Below are positions 21,540-33,700 of a stretch of 64,000 bases of DNA, piece after piece. Source of the DNA: Halictus rubicundus (lineage: Eukaryota > Arthropoda > Insecta > Hymenoptera > Halictidae); assembly GCF_050948215.1 (NCBI RefSeq), contig NC_135158.1, positions 1,653,822 through 1,717,821 on the forward strand, in the 5' to 3' direction. Within the stretch, counting starts at the first letter, position 1. The number at the start of each line of letters is the position of its first letter. The notes under the pieces are model-generated. The model searched no databases. It was not told where the DNA came from and saw nothing but the letters and a program-made list of their open reading frames with translations. The position numbers were made by a program, and so were the translations under genes.

Positions 21540-22380
21540 GATATTTCAGAACATGAGACATGAAGTCCCATAAGATGATGGGTCTATCCTTATAACTCGT
21601 CTGTGGTAATAGGAACAAAATGATGTCATCCTATAACAATAACAATACAGTTCTAAACAATGAATTTATTCTGATGAGTTAATCATATTCTTTATTGTAC
21701 GTACAGTTTCATTAATTTATTATTTATACCCATTGTTTTCGACAAATCGAGTTTGCCTCGTAGCTGAGGCAAATACTGTCTCAGTCGTAATCGAAAGAAC
21801 TGGGGAAACGAGTGTGACGGAAACGACGGACAAACGATGGATCGGAGAAAAGAAAACTCGATACTCTACGTGTGTGGTCGTGATCGAACTGTGATCGATC
21901 AACCGTCGCGCGGCGCACGCGCCGCACCTGCCCGCTCCCCTCGCACGCCGCGAGCTGTTCGATCCACCCGTGGCGCACGCGGGGGTTGAGGAGAGGTGCG
22001 ACGGGGCGAGCCGCGCGCACGCGTTGTCGATCAGCCGTTGTCGTGCGTTTATTACAATCATATGTACATGCGGTCGCTTGAACAATAAAATACAATTCTT
22101 GAATTGTCGGGTGTCGATTTTATGCCGTTCCCGAACACCCATCATAAAGTTTAATTAATCATAATCGAAATTAGTATTTGAAATCGTTGAAGCATTTTAG
22201 AAAACAATATTCTATTGTATTTGCAATACTGCAGTGACTATATATAGCTATTTTTAATTTCAATTCCTACCACTAACGACGCTGTCAGCAGATTTCAGTT
22301 CCAGTTGGTAATGCAGGATGTGACACGAAAATACATTGGATGATAGGTCTATCCTATACCTCGTTTGTGGTACTACATAC
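21540..22380. repeat. Decayed dispersed repeat with GC-rich core
   Basis: CATGAGACATGAAGTCCCAT...CTCGTCTGTGG (about 21551-21607) and a second copy near 22317-22373 are direct-repeat relatives of the segment at 6690-6745 and, inverted, 50464-50519. Between them a GC-rich patch (21890-22040) is followed by AATAAA near 22084, LTR-like. No gene called. Confidence 0.4.
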
Positions 22381-23400
22381 CTTCATGGCGGCGCTCTTAC
22401 CTGTCGAAAAGCTGAAAATCGCACATCTTTACACGCGCATAACTTTTCAACTAGTGATCTCCTAGGATGAAACTTGGATTTTCGGTATTTTCTCGAAAAA
22501 ATCTACAGGATTACATAAAAAAGTTACAAATTTCTGGTTTTCTGAGGTGAAGTTTAACCATCGTTTAACTTAGAACAGAATGAATCGGCTTGATTAATGC
22601 CAGAACAACAATTTTTTATTGCTCTGCTTGATTTATCTATGGAGCACAGTTTTGGGGGAAGTTGCTACTTATGGACTGCCATTCTTCGGTTTGCTTTCTT
22701 GTGAGAATCAATTCAAGCATGCAGTTGTCGCCTAATAAGTACCAGCGCACACTTGCTTAACCAAGTACAGAAAAGTCATTTGCCCCGAACTGATATCTGT
22801 AATATTGTTTGAATTTTGAGATCGGTTTCGACGTGTGGAGTCTATCTATACTTTACACTTGACATTCTTGTAGTTACTTTGAATCTAACCTTTAGAAGGT
22901 GTTAAAGAATTGTACGTATTATATGTTTGTGTGAAAGGAACTGTTAACTTGATTTTTGGGTTAACTCTTTATGGTTCGAAGAGTTTTCTCAATCTCTTTT
23001 ATTTCAGACTGCTATAATGTCATATAATTCCAGTTTATTTCAGCTGTGAAATAATGAAACTGCTTTTGGATACTATATAATTGTGGTATTATTGATGTAT
23101 GGAACATAAATCATTAAACTAAGTAACCGTTCATGCATCAATGTCGAGTCTGGCTTGACATTGGACCGCAAAAGGTCAAGATCTATCTCTTGACGCAAAG
23201 CTATGAATTTGCACATTTTTCGACGTCGGAGCCTACTACGGAAGTATCTAGAATTGTTTGAAATTTGCATCTAAAACTTGTTAAAATCATGAGAATAAAT
23301 CCAAAGTCGAGCAATGATTTGTTGTTTTGATTGATTGTTTTGTTCGAAATCGCTGCAGGCGTTACCGAGAATTTCGGTAACGCCAACATAATTTCTCTTC
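22381..23400. other. No recognisable feature
   Basis: AT-rich intergenic sequence with only short, unsupported open frames. Confidence 0.4.
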
Positions 23401-24235
23401 TCATATAGGCCATACAGTTTTTGCGACCTAATCCGCAGACGAGCTGCCTCGGTGCGACCGTGTCTCGGCGTTGACAATAGCCAGCTGATCGAACTCGGCG
23501 CCGAGACCGGGTGAACGCACTCAGACGTAAACTTGGTGTTTACATCTAAACGATTACTTGTCGCGTGAGCCACCGTTCCCATATTCCAAAATATCAAATC
23601 CGTCACCCACCGTCCTTGTTTCCTGTGCAGCAGCGGCCGTTAGGGCATTGCCCTCGTACGCTAGCAAACGTTCGACACTGCCAAATCCTTTGTCATTTTC
23701 AAAAACCCCACTCCTTATTCCTTCCGCCGCCGGTGGCCACGCACAGTATAAATAACCCGCGATAACCGCTGCGCGAGGTCTTTTGGCATATTCGAACGCT
23801 CGATCATAGTCGCTTTTCTTTATCGTTTACTCGTGCGCTTCACGACTCTTTTCTCTCCCAAATCGTGCGCTTCACGATTTGTGCGTTACATTATCACTTC
23901 CATCTACTCGCCGCTGTCTTGTACCTTTCTCTATTCACTGCTTTCTTGTACCTCTGCTTTTCACCTCGTTTTCTGTATATTCTCCGCTTTACTCTTAATA
24001 CACTATTTATTATTTCATACAGTCCACTATTACTCTCTACCTGTCTCTATCGCAACCTATACCTCTTCCCTCTCGCTATAGTTCCAAACAGTTTCCTATT
24101 ATTTCTTTTTTACCTACCATCTATTAGGTCGTTCTAAGACATTGTAAGAGATTGTTTCCTATTATTTTTTTTTACCTACCATCTAGTAGGTCGTTCTAAG
24201 ATATGTAGAATGAACTATTAATAAAGATCTTTCAA
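23401..24235 (+). promoter_or_regulatory. LTR-like or promoter-like tract with TATA box and poly(A) signal
   Basis: TATAAATA at 23748-23755 and AATAAA near 24220 lie about 470 bp apart on the plus strand, over pyrimidine-rich sequence. An adjacent 61-bp duplication (GTTTCCTATTATTT... at about 24098 and 24159) precedes the poly(A) signal. The layout suggests U3-R of an LTR, but ends and target duplication were not found. Confidence 0.35.
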
Positions 24236-24825
24236 GGACACTGAAAATCATCTGCAAGGGAACACAATTTACTTTCCGTCATTTATTAATGTACCAGACA
24301 CTGAATAGAGTATAGTGAGTATAGCATGAATGCAGTATACAGCTACCTTCATATGGTAATTCAGATTTGCTTAAAAAAAATCTGAAGTGAGCATTGAGTT
24401 GTAGGAAAGTTTGTATTTTTTGTATTCCTAACAATTTTCTTCAAAGATATAGTATTCAATTCGAAAAATTCAAATTTAAATCACATATTTTTTATGTTAA
24501 CACATTGAAGGTTAAAGTAGAAACACGACTGAGTCCTGGAGCTATTTTTTTTCTTGTAAAGAAGTTATATTTATCTTTCGCAATCTCTTGACCACACATA
24601 GCGTAAGTTCAGTATAACTCACGCTTCGTTAATTTACAATTATTTCTCTGTCGAGGCATTTTGATTCAACAACATTTACAATTACATTTGCTCTATTCTA
24701 TTATAATCAATAACTCTTTATAAAATTAATATCAATCATTTATTATCAATAATCATATTAATAAAAACGAAATAATTATACTAATCTAAAATTTACATTT
24801 TCAATTAATACTTCTATATTTAATT

Positions 24826-25140
24826 CTATTGCTCAGTATTTTTATTATCCGTAAAATTAACTAGTATACCATTTCCGGCATCTACCCAATCTTCTGAAAA
24901 GAGTTTTGTTCGAAGTATTTCTCTTTCCGATAAATCTTCTTCTTTTTTTAGCAAATTTTCATTATTTATAGTCTCGTTATTTTCCTTATCTCTCCTCTTT
25001 GTCGTTAACAATTTTGAATCTTCTACGGTGTCGGGCAAAACGATGTCCAGAGTTTCTGGTAGAATTAGGGCGAGGCCCCCAGATACCAAACAGAGCATTC
25101 CAATGACAATTAATGGAATGGTTACAGGAAAGTGTTCGCC
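24826..25140 (-). CDS. Organic cation transporter (SLC22/OCT-like), last exon
   Basis: Splice acceptor TTTTTGTTTCAG lies just above 25140. The exon starts in phase 0 with GEHFPVTIPLIVIG and ends at a TAG (24826-24828). It encodes the last transmembrane helix (about 20 hydrophobic residues), the LILPETL motif typical of the end of SLC22 major-facilitator transporters, and a charged cytosolic tail of about 75 residues. An AATAAA on the minus strand at 24739-24744 is a candidate polyadenylation signal. The family moves organic cations, anions or zwitterions across the plasma membrane; the substrate here cannot be told. The phase matches the preceding exon at 36396-36571. Confidence 0.9.
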   Translation of the reverse strand, partial: GEHFPVTIPLIVIGMLCLVSGGLALILPETLDIVLPDTVEDSKLLTTKRRDKENNETINNENLLKKEEDLSEREILRTKLFSEDWVDAGNGILVNFTDNKNTEQ

Positions 25141-25758
25141 CTGAAACAAAAATCGTAACCAAAATTTAATCTTTAATATTATTGAATAATTAAATGCTAA
25201 TAATTTAATCAATTCAATTATTAAATAAATAAATATTAAAACCTTGGGGAAAGTATGGTAGTTCCTGACAGTTAAATGAAACACAAAAAATATACCTGTA
25301 ATCAATCAATCATAGCTGATCAAATGTTAAGTAATCTTAATAATACGCAAAAGGTAATCCTTTTCAGCATGTAAACACAAAAATTTCCCGATTCATTATA
25401 GATAAACCAAATATGGTTTAAAAATAATTTTACAAAAAACATAAGAACGTATAACATCCTCTGTTTTTATCCACTAAAAAATAAGCATGTAAATCTGACA
25501 TAATTTTCTTTGCTTTTTCTATGAGTTCTTCGTCTTATGAACATCACAATAATAGTATAAACATGAAGAATCAATGTCTGAACATTTTTCATGTGCCCAA
25601 TTTTTGCATTTATTGCCCTGAATCGAATCCTCTTCGAAGGTTATTCCGCAAAGGATACATTTTGTTTCTTAATTACACAAATTTTTTTTTCACATTGACT
25701 TCAGACCTGAAGTGAAAATAAATATTTTCACGTGACATTCTTAGACTGTGAGCCATAT
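25141..25758. other. Intron sequence without other features
   Basis: AT-rich intron of the transporter gene. Minus-strand ORF extension to 25305 is intron read-through past the acceptor. Confidence 0.6.
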
Positions 25759-26519
25759 ACAGGGCAAGTCTCGTAACACGACGACTTCAAATATCTCGTA
25801 ATTTGTTCGTTGTACGAAAAAATGTTTCGAACAAAAGTTGCATAGCTTCCTGGGGGATTATCTAATATCTTTTTTATAACTTGGCTTTTTCATCGAAATA
25901 TGAGGATCACCTTCAGTTTTTTAAATGGAATGTGTAAAATTTTTTCTCGAATTTGGATGAACCATGAAATTTTTCGTAAGAAAATATTATACAAAGTGGG
26001 ATTTAACGAATAATTACTGAGATATGTTTAAAACAAGTTTTATTTTAAGTAATGTTCAATGGGTTGTTCATTACAGTCAATGCACTTGCGTAATCGAATT
26101 ATCAGTGAGCGATGAACTTTTTCCAGTCTTTCTGTAGTTATTGCAGCACATACACTAATAATATCTTCTTGCATATCATCGACCGTCGTTGGTGGCTCGC
26201 GATAAATTTCAAAGGAAATAATCGAGCGGTGTTAAATCTGGCGAGCGAGCTGGCCAATCAATGTTACTATTACGTCTGGCCAACGATTAGGAAACATTTT
26301 ACCAAATACTTGCCGCGATTGCCGGGCATAATGTGCTGGACAGCCGTCATGTTAGTACCACGTTATTTCTTGCTTTAAACATGGTAAATTTTCTAATATA
26401 TCTGGAAGTGTTTCAGATAAGAATGAGGAGCACATTCACATTCCACCGGCATTGGTAGTCAACTTCACGAATCCAATGTGGATTCTCTGTTGCCCAATAA
26501 TGCATATTTTTTGTATTGT
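25759..26519 (-). mobile_element. Truncated mariner-type element
   Basis: The left terminus CAGGGCAAGTCTCGTAAC follows TA. The element runs on the minus strand and loses its 5' half at about 26519, where a TGTTACGTAC sequence begins. It contains AAATGGAAT and GATCACC elements like the other mariners in the window. Confidence 0.65.
26040..26517 (-). pseudogene. Mariner transposase fragment, C-terminal half
   Basis: On the minus strand one reads NTKNMHYWATENPHWI, then several stops and shifts, then CAAITTERLEKVHRSLII and a stop at 26040. These match the HYWSSENPRWL region and the C terminus of the DD41D transposase at 57900. It is broken by multiple frameshifts and a deletion. Confidence 0.7.
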
Positions 26520-26539
26520 TACGTACGCAGAACAGATTC

Positions 26540-27180
26540 CGTTCTACTTTCCCACTGGAATCTTTTCGAGATCATCTCTGGCAGGAAGCGCCCTAGATAA
26601 CCTTTCAGTTTAACCCTTTTAACAAAGATCGAACTGTGACCTGATTGGAAACGACAAAAAACTAGAATGTGACCCTACGTGACCTTAGGTTATGAAAAGA
26701 CCACCCTATTCATTTCGAGGGTATATAAACCCTTGCATTTTCACAGTCGCATCGCACAGTGCGGTGTTACCTATGGAGAAGTTTGTTCCACGTTTATTTC
26801 GATTAGAATTTTTCTAATCTCTTTACCTGAGAACGAAAAACGTCCCAACCGACCTCTTCGTTTATAGAAGGGATGATTATGCTCCAGCTGGACGCAGCCA
26901 GCACGAACCATGATTCAATAACAGTACCGTACGATTTCATAATATAGAAATCTTGAAAACATTCCCTTCTGGAGTTTGTCAAGATAGTCTCTGATAGGAA
27001 ACATCCTGGCTAACCCTTCGTTTAGCCGTTTAAATAAAGATCCAGCTGTAAACCTTCAACTCACTGGAAACGACAAATACGAGTATGCGACCCTAGTTTA
27101 AAACAGACACCCCCTCTCATTTTCAGGGTATATAAACCCGTTCATTTCCATCCTGTTTGCTCAGTAACTGTGTAGCAACA
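26540..27180 (+). repeat. Diverged direct repeat with duplicated TATA module
   Basis: Two units about 420 bp apart share CTGGAAACGACAAA followed by GAGGGTATATAAACC (near 26717) or CAGGGTATATAAACC (near 27125). Each looks like a core promoter. Possibly an LTR or SINE pair; class unresolved. Confidence 0.55.
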
Positions 27181-27359
27181 TACAGAATCACGTCGAGTCG
27201 TGTCCGTAAGAGTCAGTTCTAGTGAGATCGATAATAGATTCTGCTATTTCGGTAATACTCCTATTTGGCATTCAACAATTGCTGTTAGACCCCACTTTGC
27301 GAGTGCGTCAACACCGTGCACCTTAGATAATAATACTTTTGTAGAGGGGTGGTCAGTTG

Positions 27360-27830
27360 TATTCGACTTCGAGATCCCGACCGCCTCCCAATTAGCTCAG
27401 AGAGGCCACCATGGGGTTTAGTGGGTATACCCGGCATTGCACACACTGCCGTGGAGTCCCATATACCTCCGTTCCTCTCTCAGAGGTTCGGGGGATGCGT
27501 GATGCATTTCCCCGTAGCGGCGGGCTGGGCGCCGAAAGAGAAATCCTCGACGCATAAGCATTTTATATTTTTAAGAAAACGTCTTCAACGATTTTGGCCA
27601 CTTGGCAGACAGATGTGTCCTTGTAGAACTCAATAGCGCAAATGGACGCCATAAATTTTGGGTAGTCGAAGGGTCTCCAGCTTAGAGTGTCCCAGCGATG
27701 CGTGCTGCTTTGTATCAGCCGGGTAAGCTGGGCCCGTATGACGTAAGCCAGCGATCACGTACCGCACTTAGCGCTGGGCCCGAAAGATACTCCGCGGCAT
27801 CACCAAAATTATATTTTTAAGAAAAACTAT
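27360..27830. repeat. R1-type 3' UTR-like fragments, diverged direct repeats
   Basis: TTTAGTGGGTATACCCGG...GGAGTCCCATATACC near 27417-27467 matches the hairpin found before the poly(A) tails at 35575-35690 and 49360-49455. CTGGGC-CCGAAAG followed by TATTTTTAAGAAAA occurs near 27525 and again near 27773. Confidence 0.5.
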
Positions 27831-27886
27831 GCGCTCACCCATCTCACGCACGAGGAGCGTGGAACGTGGGCGTGTTAGTCTAAATT

Positions 27887-27927
27887 CACTGATTGGTGGA
27901 AATTCCTCGAAAGGACTTCCACCAATC
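27887..27927. repeat. Perfect-arm hairpin
   Basis: CTGATTGGTGGAA and its complement TTCCACCAATCAG flank a short loop, forming a strong stem with CCAAT boxes in both directions. It lies upstream of a TATA-like GGATATAAG (27948) and an AATAAA (28037). Confidence 0.7.
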
Positions 27928-28015
27928 AGTTGACAGGCGTTCTTCGGGATATAAGCTGGCGAACTATCGACGCCTAGTTGAGCCTAGTAGTACGCTTCTA
28001 TCCCGAACGTATTAG

Positions 28016-28348
28016 CGACATTTTTGTATCTCCACGAATAAACGTCTCAGTCAGCGAACCCTGATTTTGAACATCATTCGAAGGCATTCGCCACATTCCT
28101 TCATCCCCCACGATAAAAAAGGGTATATCGATTTGGAAACGCAACAAGAATTAATATTCGATGACCTAACGGACAAACCGTCTTCTCTTACGATTCCCGA
28201 AGACGAAGGAGATTTGGGACAAGGAGAACCCAAAATAAAATCAGCTCTTTTCAGAGCTACCATATACAACGAGGAAAACTCCAGTTTCAATTATCTTAAG
28301 GATCCACAGTTTAAAAGGGCTCCAGGTTTATACAGCCGCGGTGATTAG
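28016..28348 (+). CDS. Unrecognised short open frame
   Basis: The frame is open from 28016 to a TAG at 28346-28348 with no in-frame ATG near its start, so it may be an exon; CGTCTCAG at 28043-28050 could serve as an acceptor. The product is acidic and hydrophilic (for example PEDEGDLGQGEPKIKS), ending LYSRGD. I do not recognise it. Codon-like composition is unlike the noncoding flanks. It lies in the transporter intron, on the opposite strand. Confidence 0.3.
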   Translation, partial: RHFCISTNKRLSQRTLILNIIRRHSPHSFIPHDKKGYIDLETQQELIFDDLTDKPSSLTIPEDEGDLGQGEPKIKSALFRATIYNEENSSFNYLKDPQFKRAPGLYSRGD

Positions 28349-28968
28349 CACCTCGTCACGCTGCTACTTGCGCCACCTTCTTTAGCTACTAATAAAACAA
28401 CAAACGACATATAATCTAGTGGTATTGTTCAAAATACTGTACACGTTTATACTAAATGCTTATACTTCTACAAAACAAGCCAGAATTCCTTCCTCCGCAC
28501 GCCAGGTGCAAGGCTATCTTTCATTATGCATAATTATTGTTAAATGGCAAGAAGAAAAAAATCCTAAAACACGTATCCCTTATTTTGGATCAAAGATTAC
28601 ACATCCGAATTTATATTAAAATGAACTAACAATAAATAAAAGAAAATAAAAAAAAAATCAAATTGTTAATATATAGTTAAAAAAAACTTTCTTAAAATTT
28701 TCTTGCGCCACTACATTTCCCATTAGAAAACACACAATTTAAAAAAAATTTAATTTTTTCGACCTCTGGTTTTCGAGATATCTCAAAAAATGTGGTATTA
28801 ACCCCCAACTTTGAGGGCAGTTTTTACCTCTTCAAAGTCGATGGTTGCCGATAAAAAAGAAACAGATATCAAATATTTTTTGAAGAACTATATCTCATAT
28901 AAGTTTCATCAAAATCGGCTTGTATCAACTAAATATGGTCTTTAGTTAGTTCAAAATAACTATTTGCC
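28349..28968. other. AT-rich intron, nothing assigned
   Basis: Contains TTTTCGAGATATCTCAAAAA-type sequence common near mariner ends, but no definable element. Confidence 0.4.
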
Positions 28969-28969
28969 G

Positions 28970-29110
28970 TTCCAGGAAACTTTTATTGCTGATCATGTCC
29001 CATATTTGGAATATCAGTCAAGGGAGGAATTTTTTCTTGAGTTTATATATTAGGCCATTGAGCCAGACAGAATCAAAAGCTTTTTCTATATTGATGAGGA
29101 CAGACCCCAC
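28970..29110 (-). pseudogene. LINE reverse transcriptase fragment
   Basis: The minus strand reads LVGSVLINIEKAFDSVW then LNGLIYKLKKKFLP, a stop, and LIFQIWDMISNKSF. This is the RT block where the first catalytic Asp lies (DIEKAFD in intact LINEs; here the leading Asp is Asn but the second is kept). Only about 47 codons survive. Confidence 0.75.
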
Positions 29111-29995
29111 CAGGTAACTATTGCTGAACTTTGAGTTAACCGTTTGAGTCCCAGGGGTCATTGAAAAAACATGGTCGAAAAACGCCGAACAGTGCGATAG
29201 CGCATGTCTTTATCGATTGCGAAGAGGCCTAAGCGACATGATAACAATGAAATACAACATGTTTAATTGTATTATTTACATTTAAAAAAGCAGCTATGTG
29301 ATGTAAGTGCGTCAGTAAAGTTGAGCCCGCTACTTCGACAGTCAGTGACTGCACTGTCAGTTGTCCATAGCGTTCGAAATGTACTCGGACTTTTCGGCAC
29401 AAAATCTCAGCAACGCGATCGCGCTGCTTGTGACTTAATGTTGTACCACAAATATTTTATGAAAAAATATTTCGGTAATTATGCTGAAAAGGGGTCTCAT
29501 CACCAATTTTGATGACCTTCACAATCCTCTGCACCCCTTCCCCCAAAAATCTAATCCAGACCTAACCAAAATCGGCTTGATATGGCGGACTTCGATGTAG
29601 TGTACCTAACAGATTTTTTACAAACATCTTGTCAACTATCGCCGAGCGACGGTAAAATATATAGGGAGAAGTTGTTCAGAATGATGACCTTGACAACATA
29701 TTTCATGGTCATCATAATTGACGAGATTAATTACTTTTCTGATTAATTACTAAGGTTTCTTATATGAACAATCATTATTGCGTATTTCTGCAAAAAAAAT
29801 GATATTGTTAAAAGAGTACACTTTCTCTCTCTTATTAGTTAACTTCGCGGCAAGCCATGTTTTCGTACGGTAGAAGTTATCTTTGACAATGTTTTAAGGT
29901 GTGACGTGGCAAAATTTTGCAAGTCCATCCGAGGGTCGAGCTAAAGCTACAAGTTCGATCGGACTGAATTGCACTCTGATTATTATTGATTTTAA
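29111..29995. other. Intron, nothing assigned
   Basis: No gene or clear element. Short frames at 29267-29512 have no support. Confidence 0.4.
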
Positions 29996-29999
29996 GTTC

Positions 30000-30298
30000 T
30001 AGATCATAGACTCCCGATGTGACACCCCTGACGCGGGCGGGGGCGCCCTTGATGATCTGGGGGCGAGGGGTTCTTAAAACCCTCCTCTATACTCGGTCAT
30101 CAATTGCATCCCTGGAGGTCGTCGGGTGCTTTAGGCGAGGGGTCTGAAGCACTTATCGGGCGATCTAGATCGTGGGGGGCATCATGTCGTTCGTCGCATG
30201 GTGTTCTCGATTAAAGTAGGTACGAGGGGGTTGCGTAGCCTTCCTGGGAGGAATGTTGAAGCGGGGGTGTCCGGTTGGATATGCGCGCGCGGATCATG
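30000..30298 (+). repeat. R1-type LINE 3' UTR, left part of interrupted copy
   Basis: GC-rich noncoding tract that resumes after the CATG duplication at 35533 and runs to a poly(A) near 35680. It is split by the solo LTR at 30299-35532. Confidence 0.5.
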
Positions 30299-30458
30299 TG
30301 TGGGGAATGCCGGCCCCGGTACGGGTACGTTGCGTAGACCCGAGGTCATAATTGGTATATATGTATGCTCCTCCACCACGAACGCGGTGAAGTGAAGACG
30401 ACTCGATCAACGAGTTCAGGGATCACCAGTGGCCAGAAGCCACACGTTCTCAACGGAG

Positions 30459-30662
30459 TGTTGAAAATGTAATACATTTGACTTATGTAGTATGCGTAAG
30501 TGGCGACACCTAGCGCGAGCGTGGTTTAACCTTAACCAAATTGAACGAGCCACTTGATCCGAGTCAGCTAACAAGTACAGACGTATATTAAAATATTTCC
30601 AGTTCTATATGAAGTGCTTTATTAACCGAAAAAACAAATCCTTTATCGATCCTAATCCAACA
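30459..30662 (+). repeat. Copia 5' LTR
   Basis: Starts TGTTGAAAATG and ends AATCCAACA. Base by base I see no difference from the 3' LTR, so the insertion is recent. Confidence 0.96.
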
Positions 30663-30680
30663 TGGTAGCAGAGCGTGGTT
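30663..30680 (+). promoter_or_regulatory. Primer binding site, tRNA-iMet-type
   Basis: TGGTAGCAGAGCGTGG directly follows the LTR. From memory it matches the complement of the 3' end of insect initiator tRNA-Met with about two mismatches. Confidence 0.75.
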
Positions 30681-30757
30681 GTTGGAGTTTGTGGTTTATG
30701 AAAAAATAAAGTGAAGAAGAAATAGTCAACACGTGGCCGAAAGCACAAAGAAAGAAC

Positions 30758-33700
30758 ATGGCGTACGTGAAGGTAGACGACATGATAATCCCAATATTCG
30801 ACGGGTCAGAATATCTAAGCTGGAAAAAGAGAATACTAAAATTCATGGAAAGCAAGCAGTGCGAAGAAGCAGCTCTAAGAGAGAGAGTAGCTGCTGATAA
30901 CGGGGCAGAATGGAAAATTAAGGATGCGAAAGCAATGAACTACATATACAGTTCGATATCCAATAAACAACTACACTACATAGAAGAAAAAAAAAACGCA
31001 TTTGAAGCTTTAAAAAAATTTGATGAGCTATACCTGAAACAATCCACCTCGTTGCAGATTGTCTGCAGAAATAATATGGAGAGAATAAAACTAACGGACT
31101 ATGAAAATGCGACGTCGTTCTTCGATGAGTTCGAGAAGGCGTGCAACGAAATAAAATCAGCCGGAGGAATAGTAACCGCAGATGAAAAACTAAGATATAT
31201 GATCAGAGCTTTACCGTCGTCATACAGCCACATCGGCGATTTGATAGACGTATTACCAAGGGCAGAAAGAACGGTTGAATATTTAATGTCGAAGATAAAG
31301 TTGAAAGAAAAAGAAGAAAAGAGTATAAAAGGACAGCAAACATCAAGTGCCTTCGCAGCAAGCATGCGTGGAAAATGTTACACGTGCGGTGAACAAGGGC
31401 ATATCCAAGCATTATGTCCACGTGGAGAAATGCAACATGGTCGTGGACGAGGAAATTTTCGCAGCAGGGGGCCAAGCAGAGGAAATTTCAAATATGACGG
31501 AAATCCTGAACGAGGAAGAAACCATCAATATGGCGGAAATTTCGAACGTGGAAGAAATTTTCAACATGGCGGAAACTACGCACGAGGCAGAGGAAGACAT
31601 CGAGGCTCAGCAAACCCCTCGTGGCCGCTACAACAGGAAAGAAACAACGACAATAGCGGACTAGGAAACGCATTTATAACAGAGATAAACGAGTCACGAA
31701 TAGAAACACAGGTTAGTTCAGGTTCAGAAAATTTAATCTCTTGGATTATAGACAGCGGGTGCACAGACCATGTAGTAAATGTAGATAACGTTTTCGAGGA
31801 ATATCTAGAATTAAAAAAACCAGTAAATGTAAAATTAGGTGATGGCCATACCTTACAAGCAACAAAAGTAGGAAAGATAAATGCAATTTTTCAAGTAAAT
31901 GGAAACGACATCAGAGTAACACTAAATAATGTATACTATGTAAGTAATATGAAAAAAAACCTTATTAGTTACTCAAAAATAACTTACCAAAACAAAATAG
32001 TTTCATATGGCCATCAACTAAAAATTTATAATCCATCAAATGTATTAATTGCAGTAGCAGTCAAAAGAGACGATCTGTACCATATAACGAGTTTCGTTAC
32101 AAACAATAAAAATAAACAAATAAGTACAAATTTAAGTACAAATTTAATGATAAAAAATAATATGACAAAAAAGGAAAAATGGCATCGGGCGCTAGGTCAT
32201 GTAAATTTCCAATATCTAAATAAATTATGCAATGATGAATTGTTAAATGGACTGCCAAAAAATTTAGAGACTGAATACATAAAATGCGCAATATGCAGTC
32301 AAAGTAAAATGTCAAATTTACCGTTTGCCAATAACAGAAGTCACGCCAATGAAATTTTAGAAACTATATACACGGATTTAAATGGGCCTCACCCGACAGA
32401 GGGTAATAATGGTGAAAAATATTTCGTATCATTTATAGATGACTACAGTAAATTAGCCAAAGTATATTGTATAAACTCAAAAACTGATACTTATAACTGC
32501 TTCGTAGAGTATGTAAACTTAGTAGAGAATTTAACAAAGAAAAAAATTCAAAATCTAATCTGTGACAATGGAAAAGAATATATAAATAATAGAACTCGTG
32601 AATTTATTAGACAGAAAGGTATACGTATGATTCCGTGTCCTCCATACGTACATGAGTTGAATGGAGTGGCGGAAAGATACAACAGATCCATCATGGATAC
32701 AGCTAGGTGTTTACTAAACGAAGCAAAAGTAAATAGAATATATTGGCCGGAACTTATTAAAGCAGCAGCGTATTTAAAAAACAGAACTATAGCCAATACA
32801 ATTCAAAACAAGTCACCATATGAAATATTCTTTAAGAAAAAACCAGACGTAACACATTTAAAAATCTATGGAAGTAAGGTATTCGTTAGAGTCCCAGAAC
32901 AATTACGCAAATCAAAATGGGACAATAAAGCAAAATTAGGGATTTTACTAGGTTACACAGAGACAGGCTACAGAATATTGGTTAACAATAAAGTAATTAA
33001 CGCTAGACATGTAGATGTAATTGAACAAGGGATAAAATGTATAGGTCTTGATGACAACGATGAATCTGATAGAAATTTTGATAGTGTAAATCAAACCGAT
33101 AATGAATCAAGTGGAACCGATACAGAACCAAGCTTCGAGTCAGTAGAAAGCGATGAAATAAATACAATTCAAGGTTCAAGAAATACCAATAGAATTCAGG
33201 GTTCAGGTAATACAAACACAATTCAAGGTTCAAATAGTACAAACGATGCAAGGTCTGAGCGTCCGTCAAGGAGTAAAACTCCAAATAAAAAATATTTCAA
33301 TGATGAATATGTCACAAATTTCATATGTGTAAATTATTGCGATGCTATGGTACCAGTATCAGTTAAGGAGGCGTTTGAGTCTCACGAATCTGAAAAATGG
33401 AAACAAGCTATGAAATCAGAAATAGAAAGCATTGAACAAAATAAAACGTGGAAACTAGTTGAGAGGCCAATAAATAAAAAAGTAATCGATTTAAGATGGG
33501 TTTATAGGAAGAAAGATGATAAAACATATAAAGCCAGACTAGTGGTAAGAGGTTTTCAACAAAAGGATAGGTTAGAAAATGTATATTCACCTGTAGTAAA
33601 AATGCAAACTTTAAAACTATTACTTTCTTACTGTTGTCAATATAGCTTACTCATTGAACAAATGGATGTTAAAACCGCGTTTCTTAATGGCAAAATTATC

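Noticed and set aside
25141..25305. Extension of the last transporter exon upstream of 25140
   Set aside because: A good acceptor lies at the boundary and the phase matches the previous exon; the upstream residues are intron-like Ile/Lys/Leu-rich read-through.
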